The translations under genes were made by a program, and so were the position numbers. From NCBI GenBank assembly GCA_025456085.1, contig JALOLF010000018.1:1-45302 (forward strand): a DNA stretch of 45,302 bases, in the 5' to 3' direction. The DNA is from Acidimicrobiales bacterium. GTDB lineage: Bacteria; Actinomycetota; Acidimicrobiia; Acidimicrobiales; Acidimicrobilacustridaceae. Positions 38,631-45,302 of this stretch are shown piece by piece. Under the pieces are notes generated by a model. It was given only the letters and a program-made list of their open reading frames with translations, made no database searches and was not told the origin of the DNA. Each line of letters begins with the position of its first letter. The stretch's first letter is position 1.

Positions 38631-39826
38631 GCGGCGGTGGACCGGTGAACGACCGACCCGACATCGGCAGCGAGGTCCGCCGGGTCGCCGCCGCGGCCCT
38701 GGTGCGCATCGACCGCGACGGGGCCTATGCCAACCTGGTGCTGCCCCGGGCGCTGGCTCGTAGCCGGCTCGGCGACCGCGACCGTGGTTTCGTGACCGAG
38801 CTCGTCTACGGCACGACCCGCATGCGTCGGGCCTGCGACTGGCTCGTCGACCGGCACCTGCACGACCCGGCGGTGCCGGTGGAGGCCCGTGCCCTGCTGC
38901 GCCTCGGCGCCTACCAGCTGGTCTTCCTGGACACCCCGGCCCACGCCGCGGTGGCGGCCACCGTGGGCGCTGCGCCACGCCGGCTGCGGGGTCTGGTCAA
39001 CGCCGTGCTGCGCAAGGTGGCGGGGGCGCACGCCGCGCAGCGCCTCCCGTCCTGGCCCGATGACGCCACGCGACTCAGCTACCCGGACTGGCTCGTCGAG
39101 CGCCTCACGACCGACCTCGGCGCGACCGAGGCCCTGGCCGCCCTGGAGACCATGAACCGGGCCGCCACGGTGACCGAGCGCGACGACGGCTACATCCAGG
39201 ATCGGGGCTCGCAGTGGGTGGTGGACCACCTCGCCGTCGGCCCGGGCGAGCGGGTGCTCGACGTGTGCGCCGCGCCCGGCGGCAAGGCCACCTTGCTCGC
39301 CTCCAGAGGCGCGGACGTGACCGCCCTGGAGCTGCACCCCTCCCGTGCCCGGCTGATCGTGGCCAACACGCAGCGGCTCGGCCTGCGCGGTGGGGTCCAC
39401 ACCGTCGTGGCCGACGGGCAGGCGCTGCCGGTCGCCGCCGCATCGGCCGACGCCGTGCTGCTGGACGCGCCGTGCTCGGGCCTGGGATCGCTGCGACGCC
39501 GGCCCGACGCCCGATGGCGGGTCGAGGCCGCCGACGTCGAGCGACTGGGCGCGCTCCAGATCGGGTTGGCGCGGGCCGCGCTGGGGGCGCTGCGTCCCGG
39601 TGGCGTGCTCGCGTACTCGGTGTGCACCCTCACGGCCGCCGAGACGCTCGGCGTCGACGACGCGCTGGCCGCGACGCACCCCGAGCTCGAGGTCCTGCCC
39701 GCCCCCGGGCCGCCGTGGCGGCCCCACGGACGGGGTGCCCTGTTGACACCCCAGGCGGCCGACACCGACGGCATGTACCTGCTGGTGCTGCACACGCCCG
39801 GCCCGGGAACCTCGCCCGGCCGGTAA
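38627..39826 (+). CDS. rsmB: 16S rRNA (cytosine-C5) methyltransferase, RsmB/Sun family
   Basis: NusB-like RNA-binding domain (about residues 15-145: R-R-V-A-A-A-A-L-V-R-I, G-D-R-D-R-G-F-V-T-E-L-V-Y-G) fused to a SAM-dependent m5C methyltransferase. The SAM loop is D-V-C-A-A-P-G-G-K-A. The two cysteines of the m5C mechanism are Cys283 in D-A-P-C-S-G and Cys333 in Y-S-V-C-T-L. Start GTG 38627 overlaps fmt; GTG 38645 is an in-frame alternative six codons on. The 399-residue length is normal. The stop codon lies inside the promoter box of the next gene. Confidence 0.92.
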   Translation: MSGGGPVNDRPDIGSEVRRVAAAALVRIDRDGAYANLVLPRALARSRLGDRDRGFVTELVYGTTRMRRACDWLVDRHLHDPAVPVEARALLRLGAYQLVFLDTPAHAAVAATVGAAPRRLRGLVNAVLRKVAGAHAAQRLPSWPDDATRLSYPDWLVERLTTDLGATEALAALETMNRAATVTERDDGYIQDRGSQWVVDHLAVGPGERVLDVCAAPGGKATLLASRGADVTALELHPSRARLIVANTQRLGLRGGVHTVVADGQALPVAAASADAVLLDAPCSGLGSLRRRPDARWRVEAADVERLGALQIGLARAALGALRPGGVLAYSVCTLTAAETLGVDDALAATHPELEVLPAPGPPWRPHGRGALLTPQAADTDGMYLLVLHTPGPGTSPGR

Positions 39827-39829
39827 CGT
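39824..39829 (+). promoter_or_regulatory. -10-like TAACGT box before the Mog/MoaB-like gene
   Basis: TAACGT ends 8 nt before the ATG at 39838. Its first three bases are the rsmB stop codon, so stop signal and promoter share sequence. Confidence 0.45.
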
Positions 39830-39837
39830 CGTCGTCC

Positions 39838-40353
39838 ATGGCCGACGAACGACTGCCCGCGGCGGGGTTGGACGCGAAGGTGCTGACGGTCTCGGACGGG
39901 GTGGTCGCCGGCACCCGTGCGGACGGATCGGGTCCGGCGCTGGTGCGCCGGCTGCGCGACGAGGGCTTCGAGGTGGTGACCCAGGCGGTGGTGGCCGACG
40001 GCCGCGACACCGTGGGCGAGGCGGTGGTCGAGCTGGCCGAGGGGTTCCGGGGGCTGCTGGTCACCACGGGCGGAACGGGGTTCGGGCCCCGGGACCTCAC
40101 CCCGGAGGGCACCCGGATCGTGCTCGACCGGGAGGCGCCCGGCCTGGCCGAGGCGATGCGGCTCGTGAGCCCGCTGGGCCGCCTGTCCCGGGGGTTGGCC
40201 GGCACCCGGGGGCGGACCCTGGTGCTCAACCTGCCCGGGTCGACGCGTGGGGCGCTGGAGTGCCTCGAGGCCGTCCTCGACGTGGTGCCCCACGCCCTGC
40301 ACCTGTTGAGCGGCGACGACGTGGGGCACCCCACGGGGCCCACCCCGGCCTGA
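39838..40353 (+). CDS. MogA/MoaB-family molybdopterin-binding protein
   Basis: 171 residues of the molybdopterin-binding fold: V-L-T-V-S-D-G, G-P-A-L-V-R-R-L, then the signature T-T-G-G-T-G-F-G-P-R-D-L-T-P-E (77-90). The late block N-L-P-G-S-T-R-G-A-L-E-C-L is also present. These proteins adenylylate molybdopterin or bind it. No other molybdenum-cofactor gene is in the window, so whether this is Mog or MoaB cannot be decided. ATG 39838 is set by the nearby TAACGT box. It converges on a minus-strand lipoprotein gene with only 9 nt between. Confidence 0.88.
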   Translation: MADERLPAAGLDAKVLTVSDGVVAGTRADGSGPALVRRLRDEGFEVVTQAVVADGRDTVGEAVVELAEGFRGLLVTTGGTGFGPRDLTPEGTRIVLDREAPGLAEAMRLVSPLGRLSRGLAGTRGRTLVLNLPGSTRGALECLEAVLDVVPHALHLLSGDDVGHPTGPTPA

Positions 40354-40362
40354 TCGACCGGC

Positions 40363-41301
40363 TCAGCTCGCCTCGGTGCGCTGGGCCAGCCAGTCGAAGA
40401 TGTTCAGCGCCAGCTGCTGGTTGTCGAGCCGGAACAGGTTGGTGGCGCCGCCGCCGGCGTTGAAGAACGTGTCGCGGTCCATGAACCCCACGACCCGACC
40501 CTCATCGACCTCGACCTTGACCAGCGCGGCGTCGCCGTCGGTCGGCTCCCGTGCGCTGCCACGGCCCTCGCCGGGTTGGGTCGGGGCGTTGGGGAACACC
40601 TCCGAACTGGAGGCCACGAGGATGAAGGGGTCGACGCCCTCGACGTCGTCGAGCACCTGGAACGAGCTCACGCCGAACCCGTCGAAGCCGGACACCCCCT
40701 CGAGCAGGGGGTGGTCGGGCTCCCGGTAGTCGGCCTGGGCATGGCCCTCGTTGACGCCGTTGTCCTGGCTGATGCGCAGGTCGAACTGGGTGAGCAGCGC
40801 CTGGTCGGAGGTCGGGGCGTCGCTGTAGCTCGACCCCCAGTTGGCGTCGCTGAGGAACAGCACGCCACCCCCGTCGCGCACGAAGGCGCCGACGGCCTCG
40901 GCCTCGCTGTCGCCGTAGTCGGCGTTGTTGGAGGCGAACACCACGACGTCGAAGGGCTCGAGTCGCTCGGCGGTCAGCTCCACCGGCGAGGAGCCCCCCT
41001 CGCCCTCCACCCACTGGGTGACGCCGTAGCCGTTGGCGGTCAGCAGACCGGCCAGCGCCCCGAACCCGTGGGTCCCACCGACACTCGACAGGTTGGCCAC
41101 GTCGGAGGCGTTCTCGTCGGCGCCCCCTTCCAGGAAGCCCACGGAGCCCGGGCCGCCCCGGACGAACAGCACCCGTTGCGGCTGTGGGTCCTCCGCCGAG
41201 GCGCCACCGGTGCGCACCGGGATGTCGGCGGGCCCGCAGGCGGCGACAGCCAGGCCCGTGGCCAGAACGGGCAGCCAGAGCAGGCGGGTGGCGCGCGACA
41301 C
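40363..41301 (-). CDS. Lipoprotein with GATase1/DUF4350-like domain (paralog 1)
   Basis: 312 residues from GTG at 41301, chosen because a CATACT box lies 6 nt upstream; GTG 41319 would add six residues and run through that box. Signal peptide L-L-W-L-P-V-L-A-T-G-L-A with lipobox V-A-A-C (Cys22). The mature part starts with R-V-L-F-V-R-G-G-P-G and F-L-E-G-G-A-D-E. A flavodoxin/ThuA-like core follows (F-D-V-V-V-F-A-S-N-N, G-G-G-V-L-F-L-S-D-A-N-W-G), and it ends D-R-D-T-F-F-N-A-G-G-G-A-T-N-L-F with N-I-F-D-W-L. This resembles IFT52/GldG- or DUF4350-like domains that often bind sugars or lack known activity. The neighbour at 41347-42348 is a paralog. Confidence 0.8.
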   Translation of the reverse strand: MSRATRLLWLPVLATGLAVAACGPADIPVRTGGASAEDPQPQRVLFVRGGPGSVGFLEGGADENASDVANLSSVGGTHGFGALAGLLTANGYGVTQWVEGEGGSSPVELTAERLEPFDVVVFASNNADYGDSEAEAVGAFVRDGGGVLFLSDANWGSSYSDAPTSDQALLTQFDLRISQDNGVNEGHAQADYREPDHPLLEGVSGFDGFGVSSFQVLDDVEGVDPFILVASSSEVFPNAPTQPGEGRGSAREPTDGDAALVKVEVDEGRVVGFMDRDTFFNAGGGATNLFRLDNQQLALNIFDWLAQRTEAS

Positions 41302-41307
41302 GACGCC

Positions 41308-41313
41308 AGTATG
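41308..41313 (-). promoter_or_regulatory. -10-like CATACT box before lipoprotein paralog 1
   Basis: On the minus strand CATACT ends 6 nt before the GTG at 41301. The same hexamer at the same spacing stands before the second paralog. Confidence 0.5.
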
Positions 41314-41346
41314 GCCCACCGCGTCGCGGTGGGAGCGGTCGGCCCC

Positions 41347-42348
41347 TCAGGCAGGCGGCTGCCGGCCGGCGAGCCAGGCGAACAGCGACCGGGCCAGTCG
41401 GCGGTTGTCCTCCCGGTGCAGCGAGGTGCCGGCCCCGTCGCGGTTGAAGAAGGTGTTGCGGTCGAAGGCCCCGGCCACCCGGCCGTCGCCGAGGGTCACC
41501 ACGACCAGCGCCGCGTCGTCGGGGCCGGCGGGGCTCAGTGGACCGGGCGTCGCCGGGTCGGTCGTGGTCGACGGCCGGCGCACGTCGCCCTCGGCGCGGG
41601 CCAGCACCGTGGGGGTGACGTCGGGCAGGAGGTCCACCACGGTGAACGGCGACACCCCCTCGCCGTCGAAGGCGTCCACGCCCGCCAGCGCCGGGTGGTC
41701 GGGCACGACGAGCTCGGAACGATCGACCGCGTAGGTGCCGTGGTCCTGGTTGACCTCGAGGTCGAACGGGGTGAGCAGCGACTGGTCCGACGCCGGCGCG
41801 TCCTGCCAGTCGCGGCCCCAGTTGGCGTCGCTCACGAAGAGCACGCCGCCGCCGTCACGAACGTACGTCTCGAGCGCGGCGGCGTCCGCGTCGCCGTAGG
41901 TGCCGTTGTTGGAGCCCAGCACGACCACGTCGAACGAGGCGAGCTGCTCGGACGCCAGCACCGTGGTGGCGTCACGGACGGCGGGATCCTCGATGTGCTG
42001 CACGACCTCGAACCCGTCCGCGCGCAGCAGCGCCGCCAGCTCGCCCCAGCCGTGGTTGCCCGGCCTGGTCGAGGTGTCGCCGATGTCCGAGAGCTGCTCG
42101 TCGGCCCCGCCCTCGAGGAACCCCCCGGTGCCCGGGCCGCCCCGTACGAACAGCACCCGAGTGGTCGGCCCGTCGTCGGGGGATGCGGTGCCGTGCGTGG
42201 CACCGGGTGCGAGGTCGCGCGCGGCCTCGGTGTCGGATCCACACGCACCGACGACGCCCGTCGCCACCGGCACGAGCACCAACGCGGCGCCGATCCGGTG
42301 GGGGCGGAGCCGTCGTGGAGCCGACGAGGACCGCAGGTCGCGGGGCAT
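41347..42348 (-). CDS. Lipoprotein with GATase1/DUF4350-like domain (paralog 2)
   Basis: 333 residues from ATG at 42348. A long basic N-region (R-R-L-R-P-H-R) and hydrophobic stretch end in V-G-A-C (Cys36), a likely lipobox. The same landmarks as its neighbour appear in the same order: R-V-L-F-V-R-G-G-P-G, F-L-E-G-G-A-D-E, G-S-N-N-G-T-Y-G-D, G-G-G-V-L-F-V-S-D-A-N-W-G, S-D-Q-S-L-L-T-P-F-D-L and D-R-N-T-F-F-N. The two are old tandem duplicates, clearly diverged at the signal peptide and in the loops. No catalytic Cys-His-Glu triad is recognisable. It probably sits on the outer face of the membrane; role unknown. Confidence 0.8.
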   Translation of the reverse strand: MPRDLRSSSAPRRLRPHRIGAALVLVPVATGVVGACGSDTEAARDLAPGATHGTASPDDGPTTRVLFVRGGPGTGGFLEGGADEQLSDIGDTSTRPGNHGWGELAALLRADGFEVVQHIEDPAVRDATTVLASEQLASFDVVVLGSNNGTYGDADAAALETYVRDGGGVLFVSDANWGRDWQDAPASDQSLLTPFDLEVNQDHGTYAVDRSELVVPDHPALAGVDAFDGEGVSPFTVVDLLPDVTPTVLARAEGDVRRPSTTTDPATPGPLSPAGPDDAALVVVTLGDGRVAGAFDRNTFFNRDGAGTSLHREDNRRLARSLFAWLAGRQPPA

Positions 42349-42354
42349 GCGACG

Positions 42355-42360
42355 AGTATG
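42355..42360 (-). promoter_or_regulatory. -10-like CATACT box before lipoprotein paralog 2
   Basis: Minus-strand CATACT ends 6 nt before the ATG at 42348, matching paralog 1 in hexamer and spacing. It lies close to the divergent ribD promoter. Confidence 0.5.
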
Positions 42361-42375
42361 GCCCCGCCCACCCGT

Positions 42376-42404
42376 TTGGTGCCGGCCTTCGACCGCCCTA
42401 CACT
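42376..42404 (+). promoter_or_regulatory. ribD promoter (TTGGTG - 17 bp - TACACT)
   Basis: TTGGTG (42376-42381) and TACACT (42399-42404) are separated by 17 bp, the best-formed vegetative-type promoter in the window. Transcription would start near 42411, leaving a 54-nt leader. That leader holds two mutually exclusive small hairpins (42421-42439 and 42438-42451) and no FMN-riboswitch core. Confidence 0.55.
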
Positions 42405-42464
42405 GGTCGCGTTGCGCGCCGGTCGTGGAGAATTCGACCACCTTCCGGTGGCGAGGACGGATCA

Positions 42465-43469
42465 GTGGATGCCGACGACGAGAAGCTGATGGATGCGGCC
42501 CTCGCCGAGGCGGCCACGGCCCGGCGCCGGGTCTCGCCGCGACCGTGGGTCGGCGCCGTGGTGGCGGCGGCGGACGGACGACGCTTCGCGGGAGCGACCG
42601 ACGGCCGGACCGGACCCCACGCCGAGGTGGTGGCGTTGCGCGCCGCCGGCGACGCGGCCCGGGGGTCCACGCTGGCGGTGACCCTCGAGCCGTGCTCGCA
42701 CCACGGGTTGACCCCGCCCTGCGTCGATGCGGTGCTCGCCGCCGGTGTGGGTCGGGTCCTCGTCGGCGTGGAGGACCCCGATCCGCTGGTGGCCGGGGCC
42801 GGGCTGGCCCGGCTGCGGGCCGCCGGCGTGGAGGTGCACGTCGGGGTCCGCGCCGGGGCCGTGCGCGCCCAGCTCGCGCCGTACCTCCTCCACCGTCGCA
42901 CGGGTCGGCCCTACGTCGTGCTCAAGCTGGCCGCCTCCCTCGACGGGCGGACGGCGGCGCCCGACGGCACCAGCCGCTGGATCACCGGGCCCGAGGCCCG
43001 GCAGGACGCGCACCGGTTGCGGGCCGACAGCGACGCGGTGCTGGTGGGAGCGGGCACGGTCCGTCTCGACGACCCGGCGCTCACCGTCCGCCTCCCCCCG
43101 GGCGAGGCGGACGGGATCGAGCCCTTGCGGGTCGTGCTCGGTCGAGCGCCGCGCTCGGCGAAGGTGCACCCCTGTCTGGAGCTGACCGGCCATCCCGGTG
43201 CGGTCCTCGACGAGTTGGGCGCCCGGGGCGTGCTGCAGGTGCTCGTCGAGGGGGGCGCCCGCGTCGCCCACGACTTCCACGCTGCGGGCCTCGTGGACCG
43301 CTACGTGCTCTACCTGGCCCCCGCGCTGTTCGGGGGCGACGACGGGCCGGGGTTGTTCGCCGGCCCGGGGGCCGCCACCATGGCCGAGGTGTGGCGAGGC
43401 GACATCGCCGAGGTGCGCCGTCTCGGCGGGGACCTGCGGGTGGATCTGGAACCGGACGAGGAGAGGTGA
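42465..43469 (+). CDS. ribD: Bifunctional riboflavin deaminase/reductase
   Basis: Second and third steps of riboflavin synthesis. The protein has 334 residues from GTG 42465 with a GAGGA site at 42453-42457. The N-terminal deaminase domain has zinc motifs H-A-E (His52, Glu54) and [12 protein letters not shown] (Cys77, Cys86). The C-terminal reductase domain begins [11 protein letters not shown] and has S-R-W-I-T-G, V-G-A-G-T-V and V-E-G-G-A. One oddity: the deaminase P-N-P-x-V-G motif reads P-R-P-W-V-G, with Arg for the conserved Asn. The reductase half is somewhat compact. ribE starts 2 nt after the stop. Confidence 0.93.
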   Translation: MDADDEKLMDAALAEAATARRRVSPRPWVGAVVAAADGRRFAGATDGRTGPHAEVVALRAAGDAARGSTLAVTLEPCSHHGLTPPCVDAVLAAGVGRVLVGVEDPDPLVAGAGLARLRAAGVEVHVGVRAGAVRAQLAPYLLHRRTGRPYVVLKLAASLDGRTAAPDGTSRWITGPEARQDAHRLRADSDAVLVGAGTVRLDDPALTVRLPPGEADGIEPLRVVLGRAPRSAKVHPCLELTGHPGAVLDELGARGVLQVLVEGGARVAHDFHAAGLVDRYVLYLAPALFGGDDGPGLFAGPGAATMAEVWRGDIAEVRRLGGDLRVDLEPDEER

Positions 43470-43471
43470 AG

Positions 43472-44119
43472 ATGTTCACGGGCATCGTCGAGGAGTTGGG
43501 CGAGGTCGCCGCCAGGGAGGGGAGCCGGCTGCGCATCTCGGCCCGAGCCGTGCTGGAGGGCGCCCGGATCGGCGACTCGACCGCGGTCAACGGGTGCTGC
43601 CTCACCGTGGTGGCCCTCGGCGACGAGGCCGGCGACCCGGATGCCGCTCCCACGTGGTGGGAGGCCGACGTCAGCGACGAGACGTGGTCGCGCACCTGTC
43701 TCGGCGACCTGGCGGTGGGGGACCCGGTCAACCTGGAGCGACCCGTGCGCCTGCAGGACCGACTCGGCGGTCACCTCGTGCAGGGCCACGTCGACGCCGT
43801 GGGCGTGCTGGTGGACCCCGCACCCGACCTGCGGGTCCGCATGCCCGCCCACCTCCTGCGCTACGTCGTGGAGAAGGGCTCCGTCACCGTCGACGGCATC
43901 AGCCTGACCGTCGTCGCGGCGCTCGACGACGGCTTCACCGTCGCCGTCATCCCCCACACCGCCGCCGTCACCACGCTGGGCCACAAGGGTCCGGGCGACC
44001 GCGTGAACCTCGAGGTGGACGTGGTGGCCAAGTACGTCGAGCGACTCCTCGCCGGCCACCTCCCGGCCGTGCCGCCCACCGGTGCCGACGAAGCTGCGAT
44101 CGGCCCGTCGACCTGCTAA
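43472..44119 (+). CDS. ribE: Riboflavin synthase alpha chain
   Basis: Dismutates two dimethylribityllumazines to riboflavin. The 215 residues are an internal duplication of the lumazine-binding barrel. The N-terminal [10 protein letters not shown] and [11 protein letters not shown] are mirrored by G-H-L-V-Q-G-H-V-D and [11 protein letters not shown]. The I-P-H-T interface motif is present. ATG 43472 has a GAGGAGAGG site at 43458-43466 overlapping the end of ribD. A GC hairpin follows its TAA before ribBA. Confidence 0.95.
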   Translation: MFTGIVEELGEVAAREGSRLRISARAVLEGARIGDSTAVNGCCLTVVALGDEAGDPDAAPTWWEADVSDETWSRTCLGDLAVGDPVNLERPVRLQDRLGGHLVQGHVDAVGVLVDPAPDLRVRMPAHLLRYVVEKGSVTVDGISLTVVAALDDGFTVAVIPHTAAVTTLGHKGPGDRVNLEVDVVAKYVERLLAGHLPAVPPTGADEAAIGPSTC

Positions 44120-44129
44120 GCAAGCCGAA

Positions 44130-44150
44130 GGCGCCGGTCCCGCCGGCGCC
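44130..44150 (+). promoter_or_regulatory. Strong GC hairpin between ribE and ribBA
   Basis: GGCGCCGG (44130-44137) pairs perfectly with CCGGCGCC (44143-44150) around a 5-nt loop, ending 12 nt before the ribBA GGGAG site. Without a T-tract it looks like a partial terminator, RNA-processing or translation-tuning element rather than a classic terminator. Confidence 0.4.
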
Positions 44151-44172
44151 CGACCCGCCCCCGGGAGCCACG

Positions 44173-45302
44173 TTGCCAACCACCGAACGATCCGACTTCG
44201 CCGGAGACTTCGCGTCGATCCCCGACGCGGTCGCCGCCATCGCCCGCGGGGAGATCGTCGTCGTCGTCGACGACGAGGACCGCGAGAACGAAGGTGACCT
44301 CATCATGGCGGCCGAGGCCGCCACTGCGGAGAAGATCGCGTTCTTCGTGCGTCACACCTCGGGGGTCATCTGCGCGCCCTTGACGGGGGAGCGCCTGGAC
44401 GAGCTCGAGATCCCGCTGATGGTGCGCGACAACACCGAGTCGCACCGCACGGCCTTCACCTACAGCGTCGATTTCCGCCACGGCACCTCCACCGGCATCT
44501 CCGCCGCCGACCGGGCCACCACCATCCGGGCGCTGATCGACCCGGCCACCCGCCCGGGAGACCTGGCTCGCCCGGGCCACATCTTCCCGCTGCGCTATGC
44601 CGACGGCGGCTCGCTCAAGCGGGCCGGCCACACCGAGGCCGCCGTGGACCTGGCGCGGATGGCCGGCCTCTACCCGGCGGGCGTGCTGTGCGAGATCGTC
44701 AACGACGACGGCACCATGGCCAGGGTGCCGGACCTGGTGGCGTTCTGCCGGGAGCACGACCTGCTCATGATCACCATCGCCGAGCTGATCCGGTATCGAC
44801 GGCAGAACGAGAAGCTGGTCAAGAGGGTCGCAGAGGCGCGCATCCCGACCGAGTGGGGCGACTTCACCTGCTACGTCTACGAGTCGGTGCTCGACGGCGA
44901 ACAGCACCTCGCCCTGGTGAAGGGCGCCGTGCAGGGCGAGGAGGGCGTGCTGGTGCGGGTGCACAGCGAGTGCCTCACCGGCGACGTGTTCGGCTCGCTG
45001 CGTTGCGACTGCGGCGTGCAACTCGACGCGGCCATGGAGCGCATCGCGCAGGAGGGCCTCGGTGTGCTGGTGTACCTGCGGGGTCACGAGGGCCGTGGCA
45101 TCGGGATCGGCCACAAGATCCGCGCCTACAGCCTGCAGGACCAGGGCCACGACACGGTGGACGCCAACCTGGAGCTGGGTCTGCCCGTCGACAGCCGGGA
45201 GTACGGGATCGGCTCGCAGATCCTCGTCGACCTGGGCATCACCACGATGCGGCTCATGACGAACAACCCGTCCAAGTACGGGGGGATCGAGGGCTTCGGG
45301 CT
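44173..45302 (+). CDS. ribBA: Bifunctional DHBP synthase / GTP cyclohydrolase II (3'-truncated by window end)
   Basis: Supplies both precursors of riboflavin. The start is TTG 44173 with GGGAG at 44163-44167. The frame is open to the window edge, giving 376 complete codons. The DHBP synthase domain has [10 protein letters not shown] (33-42), H-T-S-G and [10 protein letters not shown]. The cyclohydrolase domain carries zinc ligands Cys267, Cys278 and Cys280 in S-E-C-L-T-G-D and R-C-D-C-G, followed by G-H-E-G-R-G-I-G and the start of T-N-N-P-S-K. About 20-50 C-terminal residues are missing only because the window ends. ribH is the expected next gene. Confidence 0.95.
   Translation, partial: MPTTERSDFAGDFASIPDAVAAIARGEIVVVVDDEDRENEGDLIMAAEAATAEKIAFFVRHTSGVICAPLTGERLDELEIPLMVRDNTESHRTAFTYSVDFRHGTSTGISAADRATTIRALIDPATRPGDLARPGHIFPLRYADGGSLKRAGHTEAAVDLARMAGLYPAGVLCEIVNDDGTMARVPDLVAFCREHDLLMITIAELIRYRRQNEKLVKRVAEARIPTEWGDFTCYVYESVLDGEQHLALVKGAVQGEEGVLVRVHSECLTGDVFGSLRCDCGVQLDAAMERIAQEGLGVLVYLRGHEGRGIGIGHKIRAYSLQDQGHDTVDANLELGLPVDSREYGIGSQILVDLGITTMRLMTNNPSKYGGIEGFG

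Noticed and set aside
39838-40353. Molybdenum-cofactor biosynthesis cluster
   Set aside because: Only the Mog/MoaB-like gene is present; neighbours belong to translation and riboflavin synthesis.
42405-42464. FMN riboswitch before ribD
   Set aside because: The leader is only about 54 nt and lacks the conserved FMN-riboswitch core; too short for the aptamer.

Overview
The window is about 45.3 kb of very high-GC DNA with dense GTG/TTG start-codon use and 4-14 nt gene overlaps. Gene order and protein features (DUF2510, actinobacterial integration host factor MihF, helicase-dead PriA, the alaS-ruvX-mltG-aroE and aroC-K-B-Q-pepQ-efp-nusB runs) mark it as chromosomal DNA of an actinobacterium. The style best fits the class Acidimicrobiia, but that placement is inference from gene order and sequence style. 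I saw no mobile element, CRISPR array, tRNA or rRNA gene, and no gene-free stretch longer than about 150 bases.

Layout from left to right. (1) Positions 1-1749 hold a repeat-built beta-propeller/Calx-beta protein, probably cut at its 5' end. (2) hisS-aspS. (3) A minus-strand membrane-anchored hypothetical, then rarA with two small membrane proteins. (4) alaS-ruvX-mltG-aroE. (5) A DUF4388 protein and a prepilin-peptidase-like protease. (6) aroC-aroK-aroB-aroQ-pepQ-efp-nusB. (7) A minus-strand DUF2510 membrane protein with a tandem repeat. (8) The complete de novo UMP operon pyrR-pyrB-pyrC-carA-carB-pyrD-pyrF. (9) A minus-strand thioesterase. (10) mihF-gmk, then rpoZ-coaBC-metK-priA. (11) A minus-strand RsmC-like methyltransferase. 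(12) def-fmt-rsmB, then a Mog/MoaB-like gene. (13) Two tandem paralogous minus-strand lipoproteins. (14) ribD-ribE-ribBA, running off the right edge.

The genes form a housekeeping super-cluster: translation (hisS, aspS, alaS, efp, def, fmt, rsmB), transcription (nusB, rpoZ), chromosome maintenance (rarA, ruvX, priA, mihF), cell wall (mltG), and the shikimate, pyrimidine, CoA, SAM and riboflavin pathways. The few minus-strand genes all sit at ends of plus-strand transcription units, and the next plus-strand gene has its own -10-like TANNNT box. Many genes have that box only 6-9 nt before the start codon, which predicts widespread leaderless transcription.

The most interesting element is the pyrR leader (about 21342-21475). 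It combines a PyrR-binding RNA hairpin, a Shine-Dalgarno site directly behind it, two overlapping GTG starts (an 8-codon leader peptide and pyrR itself), and an intrinsic terminator lying inside the first codons of pyrR. This looks like a hybrid between the attenuation known from Bacillus and the translational repression known from Mycobacterium.
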